From Phocaeicola paurosaccharolyticus JCM 15092 (GTDB lineage: Bacteria; Bacteroidota; Bacteroidia; Bacteroidales; Bacteroidaceae), in the NCBI RefSeq assembly GCF_000613805.1, contig NZ_BAJR01000026.1:1-47057 (forward strand): a stretch of 47,057 nucleotides of DNA, in the 5' to 3' direction. Below the pieces are notes generated by a model. The model ran no database searches, was not told the DNA's origin, and worked only from the letters and a program-made list of their open reading frames with translations. Positions 1-8,777 of this stretch are shown here, in pieces; the stretch's first letter is position 1; every line of letters begins with the position of its first letter. The position numbers and the translations under genes are program-made.

Positions 1-1
1 G

Positions 2-1945
2 ACTATTGAAAACATACCGGGGGTAAGAGCTATGAACATTGGTTCAGGCTTTGCAAAACCTATGATTAGAGGTATGGCTTTCAATAGGGTCTCGGTTGTC
101 GAGAATGGAATAAAACAGGAGGGTCAGCAGTGGGGTGCAGACCATGGACTGGAGGTGGATGCTTTCTCTGTTAACAGCGTGAATGTCATAAAAGGTCCTG
201 CGTCATTGCTTTATGGAAGTGATGCCATGGGAGGTGTTATAGAACTCAATCGGGAAGAGACACCCAAGAGTGACATGATCTATGGAAACGTGTCTACTCT
301 ATACCGCTCGGTGAATGGCTATTTTGGCGGATCTGTGATGCTAGGGCTCAACAAGGGAAGCAATTTCTGGATGATTAGGTATTCGGAAAGTCATTTCGGT
401 GACTACAAGATTCCTGCCGACACCATTGTATATCTCACAAGGAAACTTCCGGTATATAATGGAAGTCTAAAAAATACTGCAGGATATGAGAGGGATGGCA
501 GTATAACATACAGAAAAAGCATGAAACAATACTATTTTGAGACATCTATAAGTGATGTCTATCAGAAGAGTGGCTTCTACCCTGGTGCTCATGGAATACC
601 CGACATATCAAGACTGGAAGATGACGGCGACAGATACAATATTGAACTTCCTTACAGCGATGTAAACCACTTCAAAGGGTCTGCAGAGATGAAGGTTAAT
701 ATAAATAGTGCCATATTGACAGCCAACATAGGTTATCAGAATAACCATAGACGAGAGATGAGTCTGTTCCATACTCATTACAGCAATCAGGAAGCTCCGG
801 AAAAAGATCCAAATAAAGAGTTGGACTTTACCTTGCAGACTGTTGATGCTTACGTTAGGAGCAGGTTTATACCATCGACTGCATTCGAACATACTATTGG
901 TGTTGAGATAAAACATCAGGAGAATGGTTCTGGAGGATACTCATTCCTTCTGCCTGACTTCAGACAGAATTCAGAAGCTATAGCATGGACTTTCAGATAC
1001 AACAAGAGTAATAGATTCTCTTTCTCTGGAGGTATCAGATATGACAATGCAAGAATTGACATCAAGTCTCATCAGGACAGGTATCTGGCTGAGTATCTTC
1101 TGCAACAAGGTTATTCCGATAAAGATATTGAGGAGTATTCATGGAACAGCAGGGATATAAAGAGAGACTTTTCGGATATGTCATTCTCGCTGGGAGCAAA
1201 GTATGCAATCTCTCCTCAGCAGGAACTGCTTGTGAATATAGGACGTAGCTTCAGGACTCCTCAGGCAAATGAGCTATCGGCAAATGGCGTTCATCATGGT
1301 ACATTCCGTCACGAACAGGGTTCATCGAACCTTGATTCGGAAAAAGGATGGCAACTCGGTATATCATACAATATGGAGAGCAAGAAAGTTACGGTTATCC
1401 CAAGCATTTTCTTCAACTATTTCGAGAACTATATATTCCTGCGCCCATCGGGTGAGTGGTCTATCCTACCCCATGCCGGTCAGATATATAGGTTCACATC
1501 AACAAGAGCTGTCATAGCCGGTGGAGAACTTATGATGAATATTAACCTGAACAGGAATTGGCTCTATGAACTCAGTGCCGAGTATATATACACTTACAAC
1601 TGCAAAGAGAAGATACCTCTAAGTTTCTCACCACAACCTACGTTGAGAAACAGAGTAACATGGAAAAATGATGTCTTCTCTATTCATGCAGAGGGAGTGG
1701 CTATTGCAAAGCAATCAAGGGTAGACAGAAACGAAGAAGTTACCGGAGGAGCTTTTCTTTTGAACATGGGCTCGACAGCCAAAATAAAAATAGGTTCACT
1801 GACTCCTGAAATAACAGTGAGTGTACATAACATAACCAACAGACGTTATTACAACCACCTGAGTTATTACAGAAAAATAGAGGTACCTGAACCTGGAAGA
1901 AACATACAGATTTTAATAAACTTACCATTTAAAAAATTATTATAA
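2..1945 (+). CDS. TonB-dependent outer-membrane receptor, 5' end outside the window
   Basis: Outer-membrane beta-barrel receptor that takes a ligand into the periplasm using TonB energy. The reading frame is open from base 2 (it begins T-I-E-N-I-P-G-V-R), so the true start lies upstream and the ATG at 32 is internal. The N-terminal part is the end of the plug domain: I see the RG of MIRGM, then VIKGPASLLYGSDAMGGVIEL, the classic plug signature. The rest has alternating aromatic/polar strands and ends in a short hydrophobic tail, as barrels do. Its stop overlaps the next ATG by one base (TAATG), so the two are translationally coupled. Extracellular-type segments carry His clusters (LFHTHY, GVHHGTFRHE). 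With the His-rich partner this suggests a metal or metal-complex ligand; that is inference. It lacks the SusC hallmarks of the PUL receptors further on. Confidence 0.93.
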   Translation, partial: TIENIPGVRAMNIGSGFAKPMIRGMAFNRVSVVENGIKQEGQQWGADHGLEVDAFSVNSVNVIKGPASLLYGSDAMGGVIELNREETPKSDMIYGNVSTLYRSVNGYFGGSVMLGLNKGSNFWMIRYSESHFGDYKIPADTIVYLTRKLPVYNGSLKNTAGYERDGSITYRKSMKQYYFETSISDVYQKSGFYPGAHGIPDISRLEDDGDRYNIELPYSDVNHFKGSAEMKVNINSAILTANIGYQNNHRREMSLFHTHYSNQEAPEKDPNKELDFTLQTVDAYVRSRFIPSTAFEHTIGVEIKHQENGSGGYSFLLPDFRQNSEAIAWTFRYNKSNRFSFSGGIRYDNARIDIKSHQDRYLAEYLLQQGYSDKDIEEYSWNSRDIKRDFSDMSFSLGAKYAISPQQELLVNIGRSFRTPQANELSANGVHHGTFRHEQGSSNLDSEKGWQLGISYNMESKKVTVIPSIFFNYFENYIFLRPSGEWSILPHAGQIYRFTSTRAVIAGGELMMNINLNRNWLYELSAEYIYTYNCKEKIPLSFSPQPTLRNRVTWKNDVFSIHAEGVAIAKQSRVDRNEEVTGGAFLLNMGSTAKIKIGSLTPEITVSVHNITNRRYYNHLSYYRKIEVPEPGRNIQILINLPFKKLL

Positions 1946-2412
1946 TGAAAAAGATTAACTACATAACAGCAATTTTATCAATGACTTTAGTATTAACTTC
2001 TACATCATGCAGCAAAGATGATGAGATAAGCGATACTACCAAACCTACAATCACTATAACAGAGCCGGAAAATGATAAAGAGATCCTGATTGGCGATAAG
2101 AACGGAATGCATATCGAGATGGATCTTTCGGATAATGTCATGCTGAAATCGTACAAGATTGAGATACACAACAACTTCGACCACCACTCTCACACATCGA
2201 GATCGGCAACAACAGACTTCACATTCAATAAATCGTACGACATATCGGAAAACAGAAATATACATATCCACCATCACGATGTCATGGTACCCGATAATGC
2301 CACTCCAGGAGAATATCATCTGATAATATATTGCACCGACAAAGCAGGAAATGAAGCATATGTGGCACGCGATATAGTCCTTTCGAATAGTGCTGCAGCT
2401 GATATTGATTAA
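1945..2412 (+). CDS. His-rich DUF4625 lipoprotein
   Basis: Small exported lipoprotein (155 aa) of the DUF4625 family. It has a hydrophobic signal with a lipobox ending at Cys22 (TSTSC), followed by SKDDE, which resembles surface-export signals of Bacteroidetes lipoproteins. The body resembles an Ig-like fold: TKPTITITEPEN near residue 32, and a C-terminal GEYHLIIYCTDKAGNE strand pair. Two histidine clusters stand out, at residues 80-83 (HHSH) and 107-111 (HIHHH). It overlaps the TonB receptor by one base, so it is made with it and probably acts beside it. A metal-capture role is inferred from the histidines and the pairing; the family has no firmly established function that I know of. Confidence 0.85.
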   Translation: MKKINYITAILSMTLVLTSTSCSKDDEISDTTKPTITITEPENDKEILIGDKNGMHIEMDLSDNVMLKSYKIEIHNNFDHHSHTSRSATTDFTFNKSYDISENRNIHIHHHDVMVPDNATPGEYHLIIYCTDKAGNEAYVARDIVLSNSAAADID

Positions 2413-2534
2413 GTAAGATACACTTTCTTATTTCCATTACAAATCTGTCACATACTCTACAGAGCTCAAAACCAATTTTTTGTAGCTGTAATAGAGAGGT
2501 GGCTGATTTTTTTTTGCATTTTTTTATGAAAAGC

Positions 2535-2565
2535 TTTGGTAATTAAAAAATCAATACTACATTTG
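2535..2565 (+). promoter_or_regulatory. Bacteroidetes-type promoter of the GntR/ABC operon
   Basis: TTTG at 2535-2538, a 19-nt spacer, then TACATTTG at 2558-2565, a perfect match to the Bacteroidetes -7 box TAnnTTTG. Transcription should begin near 2572, inside the dyad described next. Confidence 0.8.
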
Positions 2566-2567
2566 CG

Positions 2568-2589
2568 GTGTACTATCACACTAATACAC
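2568..2589 (+). promoter_or_regulatory. Dyad operator, probable GntR (YtrA-type) binding site
   Basis: Inverted repeat GTGTACTA (2568-2575), spacer TCACAC, TAATACAC (2582-2589); 7 of 8 positions are symmetric. It starts 2 nt after the -7 box and covers the predicted transcription start. The fourth part of the operon, at 4299, encodes a YtrA-type GntR repressor. Such repressors usually bind short dyads and control their own operon, so this is the natural candidate operator. Confidence 0.65.
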
Positions 2590-2609
2590 TAATTCAATAA
2601 CCGCATAAG

Positions 2610-3458
2610 ATGGTAGAAATTAATAATTTATCCTTTGTATACCCAAAAACAGGGTTTGCATTCTATAAAACAGGAAAAGAGATTTTCCATGATTTAAGCT
2701 TTTCTCTAGAGAAAGGCAGAGTATATGGTCTTCTTGGTAAAAATGGAGCAGGTAAGTCTACCTTACTACATCTTATATCAGGTCTTCTGACACCCAAAAA
2801 TGGTAATATACTGATGAATGGTACTGATGTACGTCGTCGTTTGCCATTAACTCTTAAGGATATGTTTATCGTACCCGAGGAGTTTGAACTCCCTTCTATC
2901 TCATTGATAAATTATATAGATATCAACTCTGCTTTCTATCCTAAATTCAATAAAGATGAAATGATAAAATACCTTCATTTCTTTGAGTTGGATCTAGATA
3001 TGAATCTTGGAGCTCTATCTATGGGTCAGAAAAAGAAGGTATTCATGAGTTTTGCACTTGCTACTAATGTTTCTGTACTTATAATGGATGAGCCAACAAA
3101 CGGACTTGATATTCCGGGAAAAAGCCAGTTCAGGAAGTTTATCTCCTCAGGTATGAACGATGAGAAGATAATACTTATATCTACACATCAGGTGAAAGAT
3201 GTTGATAAGCTAATCGATCATGTCATTATTCTTGAAGATAGCAAGATACTTCTTGATGAATCTATGGAAGAGATAACAAGAAAATACCTCTTCCTTGAAA
3301 CAGACAATAAAGATATAATCAATAACGCATTGTACTCTATACCTTCGTTACAAGGAGACTATGTTATTCTTCCAAACGAAAATGGTGAAGAGTCGCAGAT
3401 AAACCTGGAGCTTCTCTTTGGAGCAATAACATCTAAGTATGAAAAACATAACGATTAA
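2610..3458 (+). CDS. ABC transporter ATP-binding protein (ABC-2 type)
   Basis: Cytoplasmic ATPase subunit of an ABC exporter, 282 aa. Walker A is GKNGAGKST (43-51), the signature is LSMGQ (136-140), Walker B is VLIMDEPTNGLD (156-167), and the switch histidine is His193 in STHQ. The Q-loop position reads VPEE, with Glu where Gln is common, as in many YtrB/EcsA-like ATPases. The C-terminal 70 residues form a short regulatory tail. It is the first gene of a four-gene operon: its end overlaps the longest reading of the permease by 20 bases, and a GntR repressor follows. The cargo cannot be told from sequence; related operons respond to cell-envelope stress or antibiotics, but that is only an analogy. 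Confidence 0.92.
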   Translation: MVEINNLSFVYPKTGFAFYKTGKEIFHDLSFSLEKGRVYGLLGKNGAGKSTLLHLISGLLTPKNGNILMNGTDVRRRLPLTLKDMFIVPEEFELPSISLINYIDINSAFYPKFNKDEMIKYLHFFELDLDMNLGALSMGQKKKVFMSFALATNVSVLIMDEPTNGLDIPGKSQFRKFISSGMNDEKIILISTHQVKDVDKLIDHVIILEDSKILLDESMEEITRKYLFLETDNKDIINNALYSIPSLQGDYVILPNENGEESQINLELLFGAITSKYEKHND

Positions 3459-4287
3459 TAATAGGAACAGTATGATAAAAGATACATTTTTCAGTTGGAA
3501 CAGAGTCCAACTTCTTATAAAAAAGAATATACGAGAAAATTGGAAAGCTATAGGATTAAGAATTCTACTTGTATATGGTACCCTTGCAATCGCTATGATA
3601 TGGAATGGATACTATTCATATAAATACATCTATTCTGATGCCTACAACGAACCGACTGCCTCATTTATGGCCCCTCTTTTTATGTGGACACTCTTTATTT
3701 TCGGAGCTATAAGTGCATCATTCGTTATGGAGGAACTTAAGAATAAGACAAGTAAAATATCATTTCTTATGAATCCGTCCACACCATTCGAAAAATATTT
3801 TATGAAGTGGTTCATCTACACTGTTCTGTTCTTAATAGTATTCATGGCGTTGTTTATCTGGGCTGATAGTACTAAGGTATTGATATACAAAATAATCTAT
3901 CCGGGAAATACTCACATAGCAATGTTTAATTACTCAGGATTGATAGACTTTAGTAACTCTCAGAGCTATACTATATTTAGTTCATGGAATGAATTAGGTA
4001 TAGCAGTCTCAGGATATATGCTTGTACAATCTCTCTTTATACTAGGTGGTACAATATGGCCGAAAGGCGCATTCATTAAGACCTTTGCTGCAATCGTTAC
4101 AATAATATGCATAGGCATGGCATTGATATATTACAGTTACAAAGATTTTAATAATGTTAATTTCGATAGTAATAATGATGATACGATGTCAATAATATTT
4201 ATAGCTGTCGCATCGTTCTTTGCAATATTCGACTGGGTAATTTCATACTTCAGATTTAAGGAGACCGAGATTATAAACCGTATGTAA
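3439..4287 (+). CDS. ABC-2 type permease
   Basis: Integral membrane partner of the ATPase. I see about six hydrophobic helices: roughly residues 42-60, 80-98, 128-148, 190-208, 216-235 and 248-268. There is no signal peptide. The longest reading starts at 3439, within the ATPase gene. A second ATG at 3472 (MIKDTFF) has a better upstream AGGAA and no overlap, so it may be the real start. Charged N-terminal residues before helix 1 fit a cytoplasmic N terminus. Substrate unknown. Confidence 0.85.
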   Translation: MKNITINNRNSMIKDTFFSWNRVQLLIKKNIRENWKAIGLRILLVYGTLAIAMIWNGYYSYKYIYSDAYNEPTASFMAPLFMWTLFIFGAISASFVMEELKNKTSKISFLMNPSTPFEKYFMKWFIYTVLFLIVFMALFIWADSTKVLIYKIIYPGNTHIAMFNYSGLIDFSNSQSYTIFSSWNELGIAVSGYMLVQSLFILGGTIWPKGAFIKTFAAIVTIICIGMALIYYSYKDFNNVNFDSNNDDTMSIIFIAVASFFAIFDWVISYFRFKETEIINRM

Positions 4288-4298
4288 ACCTTCAACAA

Positions 4299-4679
4299 AT
4301 GAATTTTAAAGAGAATAAATCAATTTACCTCCAAATAGCCGACAGAATATGCGACGAAATCCTCCTTGATAAATACAAAGAGGATGAGAGGATACCTTCG
4401 GTAAGGGAGTATGCTTCAATGGTCGAGGTCAACTCGAATACAGTTATGCGAACATACGACTTCCTTCAGACGGATGACATTATATACAATAAACGTGGAA
4501 TAGGATATTTCATCTCTAAAGGTGCAAAAAAGACAATAAAGAACTATCGTAAAAAGACATTTATGAAAGATGAAATATTTCACCTCTTCAATCAGCTTTA
4601 TACACTTGGAATAAGTGAAGAAGAGCTTATCTCAATGTATAAAGAGTATATTTCAAAACAAAACAATGAATCATTATGA
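4299..4679 (+). CDS. YtrA-subfamily GntR transcriptional regulator
   Basis: DNA-binding repressor of 126 aa. A winged helix-turn-helix fills residues 9-72 (YLQIADRICDEIL, then RIPSVREYASMVEVNSNTV and the wing KRGIGYF). The C-terminal tail is only about 50 residues, too short for the usual FCD or UTRA ligand domain, which is the YtrA hallmark. It lies 11 bases after the permease and overlaps the next gene by 4 bases (ATGA). Repressors of this type normally sit in the ABC operon they control, and a matching dyad lies over the operon's start at 2568-2589. Confidence 0.9.
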   Translation: MNFKENKSIYLQIADRICDEILLDKYKEDERIPSVREYASMVEVNSNTVMRTYDFLQTDDIIYNKRGIGYFISKGAKKTIKNYRKKTFMKDEIFHLFNQLYTLGISEEELISMYKEYISKQNNESL

Positions 4680-5446
4680 AAAAGACTACATATATATTAT
4701 TAGCAACTCTGTTGACTTTAGCGGTGTTGATTGTGCTATCTCCATGCATAATAAGAAAATTTGCAGATGATAAAATTGAATCATTTATTAAAGAGATTAG
4801 TATAAACAACAAAATGATTAAACAAGAGTATAAAGGTATTACTGCCATCAAGTTAATTAATAAAGAGAACTCGGGCTATATCATCAACTGTAACACAGAG
4901 ATAAGCCCTTCCGAAAGTGACATAACAACCATCTCTCTACCTGACAATAAATATTTTAAATCATATATGATTGGAGATACCCTTATTGTTAGTTTAAAAA
5001 TTAAAAATATGGATAATACCACAATAGTGAATAATATGCCTGCAACATTCATAAATATTAAGACATCAAATAAGCTCAAATATATAATGACGGACCGCTG
5101 TTTCAATGGAGGTATTAATGGAATGAAGGGAGACAGTATCTCAGTCAATCTAAACAATGGAGGCTTCTATTTAAACAAATCACAGTACAGATCAATAGAC
5201 TTAAAAGGAAATTCATATAGCTTTACTGCTAATGAGTCGACTATTGATTCACTCTACATCGATACGGACAACTATAATAATTGGAAGGTGGAAAAGTGTA
5301 AAATAAATACTGAATTCATTACCGGAAGCAGCTATGTGGACAACCACTACGGCAAGGATGAGTGCAAACGAATTGTATGGATACCAAAAAGCAAAGATGC
5401 CAAATTTGTTATTGACGCCAAGGCTGTTATCACGCCTTGCAAATAG
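4676..5446 (+). CDS. Exported or membrane-anchored protein of unknown function
   Basis: 256 aa, last gene of the GntR/ABC operon, coupled by an ATGA overlap. The N terminus has one hydrophobic segment (residues 4-25, TYILLATLLTLAVLIVLSPC), a signal anchor or uncleaved signal. The rest is polar, Asn/Ser-rich and strand-like, with repeated short segments such as GDSISVNLNNGGFYLN and NSYSFTANESTIDSLYI. This recalls the DUF2807 'head GIN' beta-helix proteins that often close such operons in Bacteroidetes, but I cannot confirm membership. Its place suggests a periplasmic partner of the transporter. Confidence 0.75.
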   Translation: MKKTTYILLATLLTLAVLIVLSPCIIRKFADDKIESFIKEISINNKMIKQEYKGITAIKLINKENSGYIINCNTEISPSESDITTISLPDNKYFKSYMIGDTLIVSLKIKNMDNTTIVNNMPATFINIKTSNKLKYIMTDRCFNGGINGMKGDSISVNLNNGGFYLNKSQYRSIDLKGNSYSFTANESTIDSLYIDTDNYNNWKVEKCKINTEFITGSSYVDNHYGKDECKRIVWIPKSKDAKFVIDAKAVITPCK

Positions 5447-5484
5447 GTAAGAGACTATAAAACATTAAGAAATAATTTGTCATA

Positions 5485-5534
5485 AATAGAGAATATGAGA
5501 TTTATAATTTATCTCATGTTCTCTATTATTTTTT
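5485..5534 (+). terminator. Rho-independent terminator of the GntR/ABC operon
   Basis: A 17-bp stem, 5485-5501 with 5511-5527, one position being a G-U pair, with a 9-nt loop. The stem is followed by ATTATTTTTT. It lies 38 bases after the operon's last stop codon. Confidence 0.85.
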
Positions 5535-5601
5535 GTATATTGCAGCACCTAAGAAAAGAGCCAATACATTATTACTAAATTATTTAAATGAAGTCTAGAA
5601 G

Positions 5602-6018
5602 ATGGAAGAAAAAGTATTAAGTATTAAAGAGATTTTTCCCAATGATGAAGTACTTGAGAATATTCTAGGGAAAAGCTACATCGCTTTTAGTGAACTGAGG
5701 GAAAGACTATCGGAGTATAACATCATTCCAGAGTGGACCTTTTACAATGATACTAAGTGTTGGCTATGCAAGCTATTGTTAAAGAAGAAAAACCTGGCAT
5801 GGCTCTCAGCCAATGAGGGCTCATTCATTGTGACCTGCTATTTCTTAGAACGACATCTTGAGGATGTGGAGAAATCGCCTATCTCACAGACTACCAAAGA
5901 GGCTTTCTATGTCAGCAAATCATGGGGAAAATTGACTCCTATGACTATAGTTACATCCGGAGAGACTATTAATAATGATATTATTGAGATGATATTGCTG
6001 AAGAAGACATTAAAATAG
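5602..6018 (+). CDS. DUF3788 family protein
   Basis: 138-aa cytoplasmic protein matching the DUF3788 pattern: an early PEWTFYNDTKCWLCKLLLKKKNLAWLS-type core (residues 43-69) and a C-terminal SWGKLTPMTI segment. There is no signal peptide or membrane segment. The family is widespread in Firmicutes and Bacteroidetes and has no assigned function. It stands alone between two terminators, so it is probably its own transcript. I see no convincing TAnnTTTG box before it. Confidence 0.8.
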   Translation: MEEKVLSIKEIFPNDEVLENILGKSYIAFSELRERLSEYNIIPEWTFYNDTKCWLCKLLLKKKNLAWLSANEGSFIVTCYFLERHLEDVEKSPISQTTKEAFYVSKSWGKLTPMTIVTSGETINNDIIEMILLKKTLK

Positions 6019-6085
6019 TGATATGATTTAGTATCATTATCACGAAAGTAAGTAAGCAGATTATATTGTGCCTACTATAATATAA

Positions 6086-6118
6086 AATCGGGATATAGCA
6101 ACAAACTAAATCCCGATT
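6086..6118. terminator. Bidirectional terminator between convergent genes
   Basis: Stem AATCGGGAT (6086-6094) with ATCCCGATT (6110-6118) and a 15-nt loop. T-rich sequence follows on the plus strand and A-rich sequence precedes it, so it can serve both the DUF3788 gene and the minus-strand PUL operon ending at 6171. Confidence 0.7.
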
Positions 6119-6170
6119 CCTATTTTATTATAGCAATGATTAAATAGTCAGTACTGAATAAATCGGATTA

Positions 6171-6968
6171 CTATTCTGAAGGGAGTAAAAAGTCACCAAG
6201 AGTAGTTACATACTCCAATCTATTCTCACTCAAATCTAGCGATTGACCTTCTAGAGAAACAGTAATCTGGGAATTATTATCATAGCCTTCATACAAAAAT
6301 TTATTGTATATATCTTCCGACATCCTAAAGCTTATTACAGAAGTAGTAGTACCATATGGTTGTGTTGTATGGTTATTGAAATAGAGGTGCAAAGTCAGTT
6401 TGCGATTTGCTACATCTATGTCTTTAGTTCCATCGTAATAAAGCCCGAAATAAACAGGTGCTGTTGGTGAATAAGCAAATGTTGGGATGATATTTAGATA
6501 ACCATTCTGAACATAAAATGCACCTTGTTGTTTAGCGAAAGAGTGAATCATTCTATTATTTGTATTAATAGAGTCATTCCCATTTACCAAATAGTCATCT
6601 GAGGTGACATCTACATTCAAATGGTATGTAGGAATTTCCATATTCACTCCGGAAGGCATTAAAATTATTTCATACTTATTACCAGACTTAATTTGGGTAA
6701 CATCTGTAATACCATTAACCATATTAAAACTGATTTGTGCTCTATCCACTCCTTTTAAGTGTTCATATTTACTTATGTTGGTAGGAATAAGGACGGCATC
6801 GTTATCTGTATAAAACTTATAACCACTAAATTCATCACCTTGTATGGTAACATACATGCCATTAAAGATAGGATAATCCACCGTCTCATCTTCTGTACAT
6901 GCTGTAGTTATGAGAAGTGCAGCAAACAGAGTGCCAAAAAGCTTACATAATTTTTGAATTTTCATCAT
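6171..6968 (-). CDS. NigD-like lipoprotein at the end of the PUL
   Basis: 265-aa lipoprotein with lipobox LITTAC (Cys24) followed by TEDE, a surface-export type tail. The N-terminal part resembles the NigD-like OB-type domain (DYPIFNGMYVTIQGDEFSGYKFYTDND is the diagnostic stretch, residues 31-57). The C-terminal half is beta-rich. It lies 65 bases after the SusD gene and closes the SusC/SusD/SusC/SusD operon, a usual position for surface glycan-binding lipoproteins. Binding of the target pectin is an inference from position, as NigD-like proteins are not all characterized. Either of two consecutive ATGs can start it. Confidence 0.75.
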   Translation of the reverse strand: MMKIQKLCKLFGTLFAALLITTACTEDETVDYPIFNGMYVTIQGDEFSGYKFYTDNDAVLIPTNISKYEHLKGVDRAQISFNMVNGITDVTQIKSGNKYEIILMPSGVNMEIPTYHLNVDVTSDDYLVNGNDSINTNNRMIHSFAKQQGAFYVQNGYLNIIPTFAYSPTAPVYFGLYYDGTKDIDVANRKLTLHLYFNNHTTQPYGTTTSVISFRMSEDIYNKFLYEGYDNNSQITVSLEGQSLDLSENRLEYVTTLGDFLLPSE

Positions 6969-7033
6969 TGCCGGTTTTTATAGTTAAAGAAGAGGGTGGA
7001 AAATAATTCCACCCTCAAAGATAATTTACGGAA

Positions 7034-8751
7034 TTACCATCCTATATTTTGAGTTAAATTAGGATTCTTCATGATTTCAGTCTGAGGAATTGGGAAGAAA
7101 TACATCTTTTCATCCCAGACACGATTAACAACTTTACGTTCGTAATTCAAAGAGCCATCCAAGTTCTTTGTGAGTTTCATTTGGGTGATAGATTTCAGCT
7201 CATCTCCTTCTTTCCAACGACGCAAGTCATAGAAACGATGACCTTCGAATGCCAACTCAACCATACGTTCATTTTTGTACTTAGTCCAAAATGCTGCTGC
7301 CGAAAGTCCGGTAGGCAATGCAGGCATCTTAACACCCTCTCTGTTACGAATGATATTAACAGCTTCACGAGCTGTCATACCTAATGAACTGGCATCATCA
7401 GCTGAACCTGTATAACGGAAGATTGCTTCAGCATAGTTCAAATAAAATTCTGCCATGCGGAATGTTACCCATGAGTGGATTGCATTCTTCTTCTTACTGC
7501 TTTCACTTAAGTCGATAGACTGAACCAAGAACTTCTTCAAGTAGTAACCTGTTGTTGTAGCACCTGCAGTAGGTTCACCATTGATACCTCCGAAGAATGT
7601 TTCCAATGGCAATGTATTAGTAGTTGGCCATTTCTCATCACCATTCTTTGCTATTGTCAAGTAGAAACGTGGGTCACGACCATCGTATGGATTAGCTGGA
7701 TCATAACCACTTCCATCTTCATTCCACAACTTACCGCTAGCTTTCATTTCGTATGCATCAACCAAGTCTTGTGTAGGACAGTTTCCTGATTTTCCACCTG
7801 TTACACCGATTGGATAGTTCCATCCTTCAATGTCACTCTTAGCAGAGTTCGCATTTGGACGACGCAAGTAGATGATCTCTAAGTTAGTATTTGGGTCTGT
7901 ACGATTAGTCTCAGCCCATAGTGCTGCATAACTTTTGCAAAGACCTTTTCCAGCAGCTGTACAAGCATCCAATAAAGCTTTATTAGCTTGTGCTGCTACT
8001 AACCATGCCTGCTTATCATTTGTTTTGTTAAACAATGGACTTGCTGCATAAAGAGCTATTCTAGCTTTCAGTGCCAACGCAAAATATTTATTCACACGAC
8101 CAGGCTCGTTCAAACCTGTAACGCCTAGTTTAGAATAATCTTCTGGAAGAACAGCAGCCATCTCATCACATTCCTTCATCAAGTCTGTCAAGATATCTTG
8201 CATTGGAGTACGAGTCAATGTATTGACAGCATCTACCTTAACGAAATCCTTGAAATAAGGAACATCACCATATTGGCGAACCAGACTGAAATAGAAATAT
8301 GCACGGAGCAAACGAGCCTCATTGAAGCTGTTCTTATAAGCGAACATGTTCTTGTTATAATCAGGGTCTAGTTTCAACTCGTCGAATGTCAATCCCTGGT
8401 AGTTAGCCAAGTATTCATTACATATTTGAATGGCTTCATAGCTGTTGGTCCAAGTACCGATAGTGCATTAGTTGGACTCCAGTTACCATTTGTAAAATCA
8501 CAAACACTGTTATTTGCGTAAGCATAATCAGCCTCATCACAAGCAGAAGCCAACATACCTCCGCTATAGTTATTACCAAAGTCTGTGTCTAACTTAGTAT
8601 ACACATTATTCAGCAATCCAGTAACACGTTCATAGGTTACCTTCATGTAATCTTCATTCTGACTGGTATATTCTTTATAGTTCAGATTGTCGCAGGCAGA
8701 AATAGAGAGCAGCAGGGTAAATCCTCCTATTACTATTTTATTTATCTTCAT
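7034..8751 (-). pseudogene. SusD/RagB family lipoprotein split by a one-base frameshift
   Basis: Surface glycan-binding lipoprotein that caps the second SusC barrel. It is read in two frames. The N-terminal 109 or so codons (8751 down to about 8457) give lipobox SISAC (Cys20), then NLNYKEY and GNWSPTNALS. The remainder, from about 8456 to 7034, gives TWTNSYEAIQICNEYLANYQG, the SusD TPR core (ARLLRAYFYFSLVRQYGDVPY), the late NYAEAIFRY helix and the typical C terminus (FFPIPQTEIMKNPNLTQNIGW). Adding one G to the GG at 8458-8457 joins the two frames exactly. Either the gene is freshly inactivated or the base is a sequencing or assembly error. Total length would be about 572 aa, normal for SusD. 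It starts 27 bases after its SusC partner. Confidence 0.88.
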
Positions 8752-8777
8752 AATTTTTACTCTTAAAAAATTAATAA

